A stretch of DNA of 32,293 bases from an uncultured Bacilli bacterium. Its GTDB lineage: Bacteria; Bacillota_I; Bacilli_A; RF39; UBA660. Within the stretch, counting starts at the first letter, position 1. Each line of letters opens with the position of its first letter. A program made the translations under genes and the position numbers. This document shows positions 18,166 through 24,730 of this stretch, piece by piece. The stretch is from assembly GCA_947632455.1 (NCBI GenBank), contig CANRPK010000015.1, forward strand, positions 1 to 32,293. Direction: 5' to 3'. Under the pieces are notes generated by a model. It saw nothing but the letters and a program-made list of their open reading frames with translations, did no database searches and was not told the DNA's origin.

Positions 18166-18436
18166 ATATTAAAATTTATAATTTTTATCATATATAAAAA
18201 TCTTATTAATCAAATATATACCATATGCAAATTTTATTAATTTTTTTGTTACAAATATTTCTCTATATTTTTGAAATATTCAATATATAAATTATACAAA
18301 ATATATTTTAGGTTTTTTATTATTTTTTTTACTAAAGTTTCAATCACTTTATATAATTTATTTAAATCTTTATGTTGATTTTTAATTTTTTATATCTTAC
18401 TTAAGAACTCAAAAAAATTAAATATTTATATTTCAT
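18166..18436 (-). pseudogene. Decayed YafQ/RelE-type toxin remnant
   Basis: This AT-rich stretch directly follows the DinJ-like antitoxin on the same strand. An ATG at 18436, 2 bp past the antitoxin stop, begins MKYKYLIFLSS, then a stop, then VRYKKLK. After a one-base frame change the text continues KIKNQHKDLNKLYKVIETLV. The combined pattern matches the N-terminal half of YafQ-like toxins (MKYKI.F...FKKDYKK.KK.GKD.NKL..VI..L), the normal partners of DinJ. Beyond that the sequence is unrecognisable and full of stops. The 3' limit given is only the expected family length (about 90 codons). A real RNase is not encoded here. Confidence 0.5.
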
Positions 18437-18438
18437 AT

Positions 18439-18723
18439 TTAATCTTCATTTAAAGCTTTAATTAAATCAGACATATTATTATAATCTTTTAGTTCTTTTT
18501 TGCCATTTTCAATATCTTCTAATTCTTCCATTGCTTCTACCATTCTTTTAGTAGGTTTATAATTACTTACTTTAAAAGGAATTCCATCTTTTTTAATTAC
18601 TTGTTTGATAGCAATATTAATAAATGTAGTCATATTTAAGCCTAAATCTTTTAATATTCTTGTTGCTTCCTCTTTATCTTTGGCATCAACTTGAACATTT
18701 ATTACGCTTGTTAAAGATTTCAT
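18439..18723 (-). CDS. DinJ/RelB-family antitoxin
   Basis: This 94-residue protein has the RHH pattern of DinJ/RelB antitoxins: strand SVINVQVDAKDKEEATRIL, then DLGLNMTTFINIAIKQVIKKDGIPFKV, the hallmark segment of the family (LGLN.TTAIN.F.K......GIPF). The C-terminal part (about 58-94) is the acidic toxin-neutralising arm. RBS GAGG and the ATG at 18723 are clear. The promoter (18755-18783) contains repeated TATGTAGTA-like motifs upstream, suiting autoregulation. Its toxin gene appears decayed, so it is now probably a lone DNA-binding protein. It sits between the arms of the 91-bp inverted repeat, on the strand opposite cassettes 1 and 2. Confidence 0.85.
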   Translation of the reverse strand: MKSLTSVINVQVDAKDKEEATRILKDLGLNMTTFINIAIKQVIKKDGIPFKVSNYKPTKRMVEAMEELEDIENGKKELKDYNNMSDLIKALNED

Positions 18724-18754
18724 ATTTATTTATACCTCACTTTTTAATAGTTAA

Positions 18755-18783
18755 ATTTTAACATATAAACTACTATATATCAA
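18755..18783 (-). promoter_or_regulatory. Promoter of the dinJ-like gene
   Basis: Minus-strand TTGATA (18783-18778), 17 bp, TAAAAT (18760-18755). Just upstream are direct repeats of TATGTAGTA (two copies) and TATAGTAGT, possible operator half-sites. Confidence 0.6.
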
Positions 18784-18875
18784 TTTATATACTACATATT
18801 TACTACATAATAACCACAATATTAATACATATTAAAAAGTAAAAAATATTAAAAAAGTCAAAAAACAATATTTTC

Positions 18876-18904
18876 TTGACTAATAAAAGTAAAGTATATA
18901 TACT
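18876..18904 (+). promoter_or_regulatory. Promoter P1, ahead of a 56-bp palindrome
   Basis: TTGACT (18876-18881), 17 bp, TATACT (18899-18904). The palindrome starts at the last base of the -10, so transcripts would begin within or at its left arm. The next body downstream is the silent cassette 2. Confidence 0.65.
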
Positions 18905-18959
18905 AGATAAATAAAATTTAAAAGGATAACTGGTTGTACTTTTAAATTTTATTTATCTA
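18904..18959 (+). repeat. Palindrome 1 (21-bp perfect arms)
   Basis: Left arm 18904-18924 and right arm 18939-18959 are perfect reverse complements. The 14-bp centre (GATAACTGGTTGTA) is itself partly symmetrical (ATAAC / GTTGT). The left arm ends in AAAAGGA, an RBS-like string that the hairpin would mask. No long T run follows at once, so it is not a standard terminator. Confidence 0.9.
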
Positions 18960-19006
18960 TAACATTTTTTCTTCTTTTTCAAATTTTTGTTTTTTTATTT
19001 TTCAAT

Positions 19007-19035
19007 ATGTATACCACTTGTTAAGTGGTATACAT
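19007..19035 (+). repeat. Palindrome 2 at the cassette 2 junction
   Basis: ATGTATACCACTT, GTT, AAGTGGTATACAT: perfect 13-bp arms. It ends 2 bp before the block shared with cassette 1 (from 19038). Confidence 0.9.
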
Positions 19036-19037
19036 TA

Positions 19038-19711
19038 TAGTTGCAGTCGTTGGTGCAACTTTCGCATATTTCACTGCTACTAGTACTAATCCTGAAGAAG
19101 GAAAAGGAAGTGCTACTATACAAACTGCTAAGGTTGATAATATTAAGTTAAATGCAACTGCAATGGAACAAAGTAATAACAAACCAATATATCCAGGCAC
19201 TATGAATTATGTTGGAACTTCTGTAAGTGCAAGCATCGATGGTGCCAGTGGAAGTGGAAAAAATTATGATGTCACTTTCAAAATAACTGGAAAAATTGAA
19301 GTTAAAACTACTGATCATGAACCTGCGGCTAGTACTTTAGCACAAGATGTTACTTGGACAGCATATAAAGTTACTAAAGCAGAGAAAACTGCTCTTTCAG
19401 ATAAGCAAGTAGTTAGTTGTGATCCTGTGACACCTGTAAGTGATGGTGTAACTGTTAAATATTCTCAAAGTTGTAAAACTGATGAAACAATTACTACAGA
19501 AGTCGGAAGTGGTACATTATCAGCTGGATCAGGAAGTGAAACTATTGAGATTACTGACCAAAAAGTAACTACTGGGGCTGATGAAGTATACTATTATATT
19601 GTATATCAATATAAAAATGTTGAGTCACCTCAAAATGAAGACCAAGGAAAAAATATTATTGTAAGTATAGATGCTATCGAAGGCACTAAAACTGAAGAAG
19701 CAGTTGGATAA
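19038..19711 (+). pseudogene. Silent surface-protein cassette 2 (no start codon)
   Basis: This open frame encodes about 224 residues of the same family as cassette 1, but it begins inside the signal peptide (VAVVGATFAYFTA). Its first 53 bp are identical to 17360-17412. There is no ATG or RBS. A GTG at 19025 is inside palindrome 2, has no RBS and is preceded by an in-frame TAA (19022-19024). The body is intact: YPGTMNYVGTSVSASI, two Cys (VSCDP and SQSCKT), and the tail NEDQGKN. An intact body without a start fits a donor cassette rather than a decaying gene. P1 at 18876 could transcribe it. Restoration would need recombination with the 17308 expression site. Confidence 0.75.
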
Positions 19712-19717
19712 TATTTT

Positions 19718-19743
19718 AAATCTATCATTCGATAGATTTTTTT
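19718..19743 (+). terminator. Terminator of cassette 2
   Basis: AAATCTATC, ATTC, GATAGATTT and a T run. Presence of a terminator after a startless body suggests it is a whole former or reserve gene end. Confidence 0.85.
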
Positions 19744-19745
19744 GT

Positions 19746-19774
19746 TTGACAAAATAATAAGTATGCTATATATT
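19746..19774 (+). promoter_or_regulatory. Promoter P2, ahead of a 52-bp palindrome
   Basis: TTGACA (19746-19751), 17 bp, TATATT (19769-19774). Transcription would run through palindrome 3 and then antisense into cassette 3, with no plus-strand terminator seen before it. Confidence 0.65.
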
Positions 19775-19777
19775 AGG

Positions 19778-19829
19778 TGGATAAAAAATTAAAAAGGAGA
19801 ATATATTTTCCTTTTTAATTTTTTATCCA
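19778..19829 (+). repeat. Palindrome 3 (52 bp, 25 of 26 pairs)
   Basis: Arms 19778-19798 and 19809-19829 are perfect, and the centre AATATATT is itself palindromic; only one opposed pair (G/T) breaks symmetry. As in palindrome 1 the left arm ends in an RBS-like AAAAAGGAG. The two units (P1 plus palindrome 1, P2 plus palindrome 3) look like diverged copies. Confidence 0.9.
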
Positions 19830-19843
19830 TATTATATTGGGCC

Positions 19844-19897
19844 AGGAAAAAATTTTAGCATTTTATGCTAAAATAAAAAACTATCTATCGATAGTTT
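19844..19897 (-). terminator. Tandem terminators of cassette 3
   Basis: On the minus strand AAACTATC, GATA, GATAGTTTTTT (19873-19897) is followed by ATTTTAGCAT, AAA, ATGCTAAAAT and TTTTT (19852-19874). Confidence 0.8.
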
Positions 19898-19900
19898 CTA

Positions 19901-20622
19901 TTAGGATTTAAGACTAACTTTTGTTCCGGTTACTCCAGATAATTGAAGCTTAATATCTTTTCCTTGATCAGTCGTAGCTTGATTTGAACCAGGATCATTA
20001 GCATATTTAAGTATTAAATAATAATGAACACCTGCAGCTCCAATCTCTTCAACATCAAGTTCTAATCCTTCTTTTGTTATCTCAAATTTACCATCAGAAT
20101 CGGTAGTGATATCAAGTGTTTGATCAGTTTCAAATAATTTATTTGTATCTTTAAGGTTAGTGTCAAGAGCACAACTATTTACTGACATTTCTAAACCAGA
20201 TGTACCTGAAGTACTCACAGCGCAATCAGTTACAGGTTCGGTAACAGCATCTCCAGTCACTTTATAAATATTATAAGTAAATGAAGAAGTAGAATTTTTT
20301 TGTTTAAGCGCTGATAAATCAATAGAACCATTTAGAGTATAAGTAACTTTATAATCATTATCATGGTCACCTTCATATTCAGCTTTTACTCCAACACCAG
20401 CAGCTAACCAAACACCAGGATAAATAGTTTCAAAGTTAGTTATGCTTTCAGGTGAAGCGGTAACATTTACATTACTTACCTTAGCAGTACCAACACTTAC
20501 TTCACTTCCGCCTTTATCTCCACCGGTTGCGGTAGCAGTGAAATATGCGAAAGTTGCACCAACGACTGCAACTAAAAGAGTTGCCACAGCGATTACTGTT
20601 AATAAAACTGTATTTTTCCTTT
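19901..20622 (-). pseudogene. Silent surface-protein cassette 3, inverted
   Basis: This minus-strand open body encodes about 240 residues of the same family. It includes the full signal block from codon 3 of the expressed gene (RKNTVLL...GATFAYFTA) and then a different mature part (TATGGDKGGSEV). It has YPGVW, two Cys (VTDCAV and VNSCAL), and the tail TDQGKD. The first 91 bp equal 17312-17402. Just before, the codon that is GAA in the expressed gene reads TAA, and no ATG or RBS precedes it. A GTG in the frame (at 20587) lies inside the hydrophobic core and is not a credible start. Inversion across the 91-bp repeats would place this body in frame behind the 17253 promoter and ATG. Confidence 0.8.
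20532..20622 (-). repeat. 91-bp repeat, copy B (inverted partner of 17312-17402)
   Basis: It is identical over all 91 positions to 17312-17402 when reverse complemented. The pair encloses about 3.1 kb containing cassette 2, the dinJ gene, P1, P2 and three palindromes. Confidence 0.95.
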
Positions 20623-20625
20623 ATA

Positions 20626-20657
20626 TATGAATATGATATAGCTATATCATATTCATA
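20626..20657 (+). repeat. Palindrome 4 (32 bp, perfect) at the cassette 3 junction
   Basis: TATGAATATGATATAG / CTATATCATATTCATA has perfect 16-bp arms and no spacer. It starts 4 bp beyond the 91-bp repeat and ends 6 bp before the promoter of the second dinJ gene, so it could be an operator or a recombination-related site. Confidence 0.9.
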
Positions 20658-20662
20658 ATTAG

Positions 20663-20691
20663 TTGATGATATCATTGCAATGTGATAATAT
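20663..20691 (+). promoter_or_regulatory. Promoter of the second dinJ gene
   Basis: TTGATG (20663-20668), 17 bp, TAATAT (20686-20691). The spacer holds the 10-bp palindrome CATTGCAATG, a likely autoregulatory operator. Confidence 0.6.
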
Positions 20692-20710
20692 TATTATGGA
20701 GGATAAAATT

Positions 20711-20983
20711 ATGTCTACTATTAATGTAAATGTACCTTCAGATATTAAAGATAAAGCTAATCTTTTATTTGAAGAATTGGGTTTAAATATGACTACAGCA
20801 ATAAATATGTTTTTAAGAAAATCGATTGATGAATGGGCAATACCTTTTAATGTTAGTGCAAAAAGACCTAATAGAGAATTATCAGAAGCATTACAAGAAG
20901 GGGAAGGTATTTTAAATGGTAAGATACAATCTAAAAGTTATAATAATGTTGATAAAATGTTTGATGATATATTAAGTAAGTAG
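20711..20983 (+). CDS. Orphan DinJ/RelB-family antitoxin
   Basis: This 90-residue RHH protein has the DinJ hallmarks: STINVNVPSDIKDKANLLF as strand and first helix, then ELGLNMTTAINMFLRKSIDEWAIPF and an acidic C-terminal arm. The start is the ATG at 20711, 8 bp after GGAGG; an open frame reaching back to 20663 runs through the promoter and has no RBS. No toxin gene follows: the stop codon is immediately succeeded by palindrome 5, then by a promoter for the next surface gene. It is similar to, but clearly diverged from, the 18439 protein, so this is not a recent duplication. It lies just outside the 91-bp inverted repeat. A regulatory role on the adjacent palindromes is possible but unproven. 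Confidence 0.85.
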   Translation: MSTINVNVPSDIKDKANLLFEELGLNMTTAINMFLRKSIDEWAIPFNVSAKRPNRELSEALQEGEGILNGKIQSKSYNNVDKMFDDILSK

Positions 20984-21009
20984 TATGTAATATATAAATA
21001 TATTACATA
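20984..21009 (+). repeat. Palindrome 5, right after the orphan dinJ stop
   Basis: TATGTAATATAT, AA, ATATATTACATA: perfect 12-bp arms beginning at the base after the TAG stop. No T run follows directly, so it is a poor terminator. Confidence 0.85.
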
Positions 21010-21042
21010 GGTAAAATTTTTGTAGATTAAAAGGAAATTATG

Positions 21043-21071
21043 TTGAAAAATTGGTAATTTTTTGATATATT
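21043..21071 (+). promoter_or_regulatory. Promoter of the 21097 surface gene
   Basis: TTGAAA (21043-21048), 17 bp, TATATT (21066-21071), with GGAGG at 21085-21089. Confidence 0.6.
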
Positions 21072-21096
21072 ATATTTAAGCTATGGAGGCTTGCGT

Positions 21097-21681
21097 ATGA
21101 AATTTGATTTAAAGGAACAGAAGAGGAATATTCTTTTGGGAACTATTTTATGTGCGTTAGTGGCATGTATTGGATATTCATTTGCTTATTTTACAGCGGG
21201 AGTTAAAACTACTACTGAAGGATTAGAGAATGGAGTTACAGTTCAGACAGCTAAATTTTTAAAGATTACTTATGATGCAGGAGATAGCGCATCAATAAAC
21301 ATTAATAATGCTTATCCTGGAATGAGAGATGTAAAAAAAGAATTTAGTGTAAATGTTGAACCTTATGGTAATCAACAAGTAGCAATGTATGATGTTTTAA
21401 TTAATATTAGTAAAAATACTTTTACTGATACAAATAATGATTTAAAATATACTTTAAAAGGTGTAAATAGTAAAGGTGAAAGTGTACTAGATCAATCTGG
21501 AACTTTAACTAATGTTACTGGAAAAGTTGGACCATTTCAGGTTACACATGAAGCTAAAGAAGGTAAAGCTGAAAAATGTACTTATACATTAACGATTTCT
21601 TATCCGGATAATGGAAAAAATCAAAATCATGAAGGCAACTTTGAATTTATTGGAACTATAGATGTTCAGTTACATAAATAG
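21097..21681 (+). CDS. SipW-type surface protein (TasA-like), 194 aa
   Basis: The start is the ATG at 21097 (MKFDLKEQKR), 7 bp after GGAGG; a TTG two codons earlier is too close to the RBS. The signal is SipW-type: basic start, hydrophobic core about 13-30, ending in GYSFAYFTAG. The mature part has NNAYPGMRDVKKEFSVNVEP, matching the YPGT segment of the cassettes, a beta-rich core, and the C-terminal motif NGKNQNHEGNF that parallels NQ..DQG. A similar fold appears in the tail of the rod protein that follows. It is in the same orientation as the rod gene and the sipW-like gene but has its own terminator. It is probably a constant, non-switching member of the locus. Confidence 0.8.
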   Translation: MKFDLKEQKRNILLGTILCALVACIGYSFAYFTAGVKTTTEGLENGVTVQTAKFLKITYDAGDSASININNAYPGMRDVKKEFSVNVEPYGNQQVAMYDVLINISKNTFTDTNNDLKYTLKGVNSKGESVLDQSGTLTNVTGKVGPFQVTHEAKEGKAEKCTYTLTISYPDNGKNQNHEGNFEFIGTIDVQLHK

Positions 21682-21706
21682 AAGTAAGTTAAAAACTTAC
21701 TTTTTT
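21682..21706 (+). terminator. Terminator of the 21097 gene
   Basis: AAGTAAGTT, AAA, AACTTACTT and T run, immediately followed by the promoter of the rod gene. Confidence 0.8.
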
Positions 21707-21710
21707 GATA

Positions 21711-21739
21711 TTGCGAATAATTAAAGATTATGTTATACT
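21711..21739 (+). promoter_or_regulatory. Promoter of the rod-protein gene
   Basis: TTGCGA (21711-21716), 17 bp, TATACT (21734-21739). AGGGAG lies at about 21749-21754. Confidence 0.6.
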
Positions 21740-21764
21740 TTTTGATAGTAGGGAGTGTATAGTT

Positions 21765-24629
21765 ATGGAAGAAAATAATTTACAAGAACAATACGCTTTA
21801 TTGGAAAAGGAAAAAGAAGAAGATAGAAAGAAAACGATAATAATTATTATTTTATGTATATTGATTATTATTGTTACATTATTAGGGTTATTTTTTGCTT
21901 ATTCTAATGTAGGAAAGTTTTGTACTGTAAACTGTGATATTAACAAAGATGGCAAATGTGATTTAAATTGTGATATTGATGGAGATGGTATTCCGGATAT
22001 TAACATCGATACTGATGGAGATGGAAAGCCTGATATAAATCTTGATTATAAGGGAGATGGCAAAGCTCATTTTAATATCGATACAGATGGAGACAGAAAA
22101 CCTGATACTAATGTAGTTGGCAAAGATACAAATGGTGATGGTGTTTGTGATTACAACTGTGATACTGATGGTGATGGTATTCCGGATATAAATCTTGATT
22201 TTGACAATTCTAATACTTGTCATATTAATTGTGATATTAATGGAGATAATAAACCAGATATAAATCTTGATACTAGTGGAGATGGAAAGCCTGATTTAAA
22301 CGTTGATGTTAATGGAGATAGAAAACCTGATCTAAATGTAGATACTACTGGAGATGGAAAGCCTGATCTAAATGTAGATACTACTGGAGATGGAAAGCCT
22401 GATTTAAACGTTGATGTTGATGGAGATAGAAAACCTGATATAAATATTGATACTACGGGAAATGGAAAACCTGATTTAAATGTTGATGATGATGGAGATA
22501 ATATTCCAGATAAAGGTCTTGATTATGATAATGATGGTAAATGTGATTTTAATTGTAGTAAAGATGACGGAACTTTTGATAAAGATGTAAATCTTGATAC
22601 AAATGGTGATGGTGTATGTGATGTAAACTGTGATACTAATAAAGATGGTATTCCAGATTTAAATGTTGATTTTGATGGAGATAAGAAACCTGATGTAAAC
22701 GTTGATACTGATGGAGATGGAAAACCTGATTTAAATTTAGATGTTAACAGAGATAAAGATCCAAATGTAAATGTAGATACTACAGGAGATGGAAAACCTG
22801 ATAAAAACGTTACTAATCAAGATACTGATGGTGATGGTGTATGTGATTTAAACTGTGATACTAATGGTGATGGTATTCCGGATAAAAATGTAGATATTAC
22901 TGGTTCTGGTACTTGTGATTTAAACTGTGATACTAACAAAGATGGTGTATGTGATAAGAACTGTGATACTAATGGAGATGGAAAACCTGATAATAACATA
23001 GTTGATGAAGAAACTGGTAAATGTAAATTAAATTGTGATACTAGTGGAAATGGTACACCTAATGTAAATGTAGATACGAATAATGATGGTAAATGTGATG
23101 TAAATTGTGATACTGATGGTGATGGTATTCCTGATACTAATTTAGATTATCATGGTAATCAAATTCCACAATTTGATATTGATACAGATGGAGATGGAAA
23201 GCCTGACAAGAACGTTACTAATCAAGATACGAATAATGATGGTAAATGTGATTTAAACTGTGATACAGATGGAGATGGACTTCCTGATGTAAATGTTGAT
23301 TTAAGTGGAAATGGTAAACCTGATGTAAATGTTGATAAAGATGGAGATGGAGTTCCTGATATCAATATTGATTCCAGTGGAAATGGAAAGCCAGATACAA
23401 ATGTGGATACAGATGGAGATGGAAAACCTGATAAGAACGTTACTAATCAAGATACAGATGGTGATGGTAAATGTGATGTAAACTGTGATACAACTGGAAA
23501 TGGTATTCCTGATACTAACATTGATAGTGATGGTGATGGTTCATGTGACCTTAACTGTGATACTAATAAAGATGGTAAGTGTGATGTTAACTGTGATATT
23601 GATGGAGATAAAATTCCAGATACAAATGTAGATACTACTGGAGATGGAAAACCTGATTTAAATGTTGATAATGGTACAGGTAAATGTGAATTAAACTGTG
23701 ATATAAATGGTGATGGAGAGCCTGATACGAATGTGGATACAACTGGTGATGGAATTCCTGATACTAACATTGATAAAACTGGCGATGGCAAATGTGATGT
23801 TAACTGTGATACAACTGGAAGTGGAACTTGTACTTTAAACTGTGATACAGATGGAGACGGAGTTCCTGATACAAATGTGGATACAACTGGTGATGGTAAG
23901 TGTAATGTTAATTGTGATGGTGAAATTAGTAATGATGCTAACTTAAAAGATTTAAGTGTTGGTAATTATATTTTAACGCCAAAGTTTAGTCCTAATGTAA
24001 CAAGTTATACAATTACAGTTGGTAAAGATGTTAAATCAGTTAATGTTAGTGCTACAGCAAATAATCCTAAATCTAAAGTAAGTGGTCTTGGATCATTTAA
24101 TGTATCAAATGGTACAGTATTAAATGTTGTTGTTACCGCTGAAGATGGCACTACTAAGACATATAAGATAACTGTTAAAGTTGGAGATGGATCTTCAGTT
24201 GGTGATGATGGTGAAGGCAAGACTGAAATAGAGCCTAGTGATACTACACTTTTAGTAACATATACTAAAGGTATAAATGTTGAAAATATTGAGCCTGGTT
24301 GGCATGGTAGACAAACATTTACTTTAACTAATAATGTACCTAAATCTGTTGTTTATAGAATTAATTTAATAGATGTAACTAATACCTTTAAATCTCGTAA
24401 TTTTAAATATGTTTTAAGAAAAGATGGAGATGTTATTGTTTCTAGTACTGTAGCTCCAAAAACTACTGATAGAGAGACTATTACAGAAGATTTAATAATA
24501 GCTGCAGATGAAAAAGCAGAATTTATATTAGAGTATGAATTTGTAGAAACTAATAGGGAACAAAATGAAGATCAAGGTGTTAGATATTCAGCTAAAGTAG
24601 AAATTGAAGTTGTTTCAATAGTACAATAA
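21765..24629 (+). CDS. Giant calcium-binding-repeat surface rod with TasA-like tail
   Basis: Start is the ATG at 21765 (MEENNLQEQY) after AGGGAGTG; an upstream extension to 21705 crosses the promoter. This gives 954 residues. Order: cytosolic charged start; hydrophobic segment (about 24-47) ending in LLGLFFAYSN, close to a SipW-type signal; about 55 twelve-residue repeats (about 53-718) of the form D-T-D-G-D-G-K-P-D-x-N-V; a cadherin-like beta-sandwich domain (about 724-808, LKDLSVGNYILTPKFSPNVTSY); and a C-terminal domain (about 825-954) like the TasA-type proteins, with NREQNEDQG. The DxDGDG loops should bind calcium, as in thrombospondin type 3 repeats. Many repeats carry a C-D-x-N-C-D pair, unusual for such rods. 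It is probably a long calcium-stiffened spacer tied to surface fibres. Repeat number may vary between strains. Confidence 0.88.
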   Translation: MEENNLQEQYALLEKEKEEDRKKTIIIIILCILIIIVTLLGLFFAYSNVGKFCTVNCDINKDGKCDLNCDIDGDGIPDINIDTDGDGKPDINLDYKGDGKAHFNIDTDGDRKPDTNVVGKDTNGDGVCDYNCDTDGDGIPDINLDFDNSNTCHINCDINGDNKPDINLDTSGDGKPDLNVDVNGDRKPDLNVDTTGDGKPDLNVDTTGDGKPDLNVDVDGDRKPDINIDTTGNGKPDLNVDDDGDNIPDKGLDYDNDGKCDFNCSKDDGTFDKDVNLDTNGDGVCDVNCDTNKDGIPDLNVDFDGDKKPDVNVDTDGDGKPDLNLDVNRDKDPNVNVDTTGDGKPDKNVTNQDTDGDGVCDLNCDTNGDGIPDKNVDITGSGTCDLNCDTNKDGVCDKNCDTNGDGKPDNNIVDEETGKCKLNCDTSGNGTPNVNVDTNNDGKCDVNCDTDGDGIPDTNLDYHGNQIPQFDIDTDGDGKPDKNVTNQDTNNDGKCDLNCDTDGDGLPDVNVDLSGNGKPDVNVDKDGDGVPDINIDSSGNGKPDTNVDTDGDGKPDKNVTNQDTDGDGKCDVNCDTTGNGIPDTNIDSDGDGSCDLNCDTNKDGKCDVNCDIDGDKIPDTNVDTTGDGKPDLNVDNGTGKCELNCDINGDGEPDTNVDTTGDGIPDTNIDKTGDGKCDVNCDTTGSGTCTLNCDTDGDGVPDTNVDTTGDGKCNVNCDGEISNDANLKDLSVGNYILTPKFSPNVTSYTITVGKDVKSVNVSATANNPKSKVSGLGSFNVSNGTVLNVVVTAEDGTTKTYKITVKVGDGSSVGDDGEGKTEIEPSDTTLLVTYTKGINVENIEPGWHGRQTFTLTNNVPKSVVYRINLIDVTNTFKSRNFKYVLRKDGDVIVSSTVAPKTTDRETITEDLIIAADEKAEFILEYEFVETNREQNEDQGVRYSAKVEIEVVSIVQ
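21922..23920 (+). repeat. Coding tandem repeats, 36-bp period
   Basis: About 55 units, period 36 bp (12 codons) around GGAGATGG..., many near-identical over 36-72 bp (for example 22317-22376). Two classes alternate: Lys-Pro-Asp units and Cys-Asp-x-Asn-Cys-Asp units. The repeats invite slippage or unequal crossing-over in frame. Confidence 0.9.
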
Positions 24630-24655
24630 AGAATATAGAAATATATTCTTTTTTT
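24628..24655 (+). terminator. Terminator of the rod gene
   Basis: AAAGAATATA, GAAA tetraloop, TATATTCTTT and T run, starting in the stop codon. Confidence 0.85.
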
Positions 24656-24677
24656 AATGGAAAAAATATAAATTATC

Positions 24678-24706
24678 TTGTATTTTAAAAAATAATAGGC
24701 TATAAT
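24678..24706 (+). promoter_or_regulatory. Promoter of the sipW-like gene
   Basis: TTGTAT (24678-24683), 17 bp, TATAAT (24701-24706). RBS AGGAGGGG is just before the ATG at 24731. Confidence 0.65.
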
Positions 24707-24730
24707 AATTTTAGAATAGGAGGGGTTCCT

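Noticed and set aside
18904-18959. Palindrome 1 as an ordinary terminator
   Set aside because: It begins at a promoter -10, has no gene ending before it on the plus strand, and no T run follows directly.
19025-19037. GTG start for cassette 2
   Set aside because: It is inside palindrome 2, has no ribosome site and would give a signal peptide lacking its basic head.
20585-20590. GTG start for cassette 3 near 20587
   Set aside because: It falls within the hydrophobic core that is residue 14 of the expressed homologue, and no ribosome site precedes it.
17253-21009. A site-specific invertase gene for the switching locus
   Set aside because: I looked for serine or tyrosine recombinase motifs on both strands here and in the rest of the window and saw none. 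Recombination would need a distant enzyme or RecA.
21705-21764. Longer start for the rod protein
   Set aside because: The extension runs through the -35/-10 promoter at 21711-21739. The ATG at 21765 has the ribosome site.
22817-22999. Minus-strand open frames inside the rod gene
   Set aside because: They are by-products of the repetitive coding strand and have no ribosome sites.
21922-23920. Regular 36-bp repeat array resembling a CRISPR
   Set aside because: The units are contiguous, degenerate and in frame, coding DxDGDG repeats with no spacers, and no cas gene is present.
21922-23920. Dockerin or EF-hand domains
   Set aside because: The calcium loops recur every 12 residues without the helices or paired 22-residue segments of dockerins. 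Type 3-like repeats fit better.
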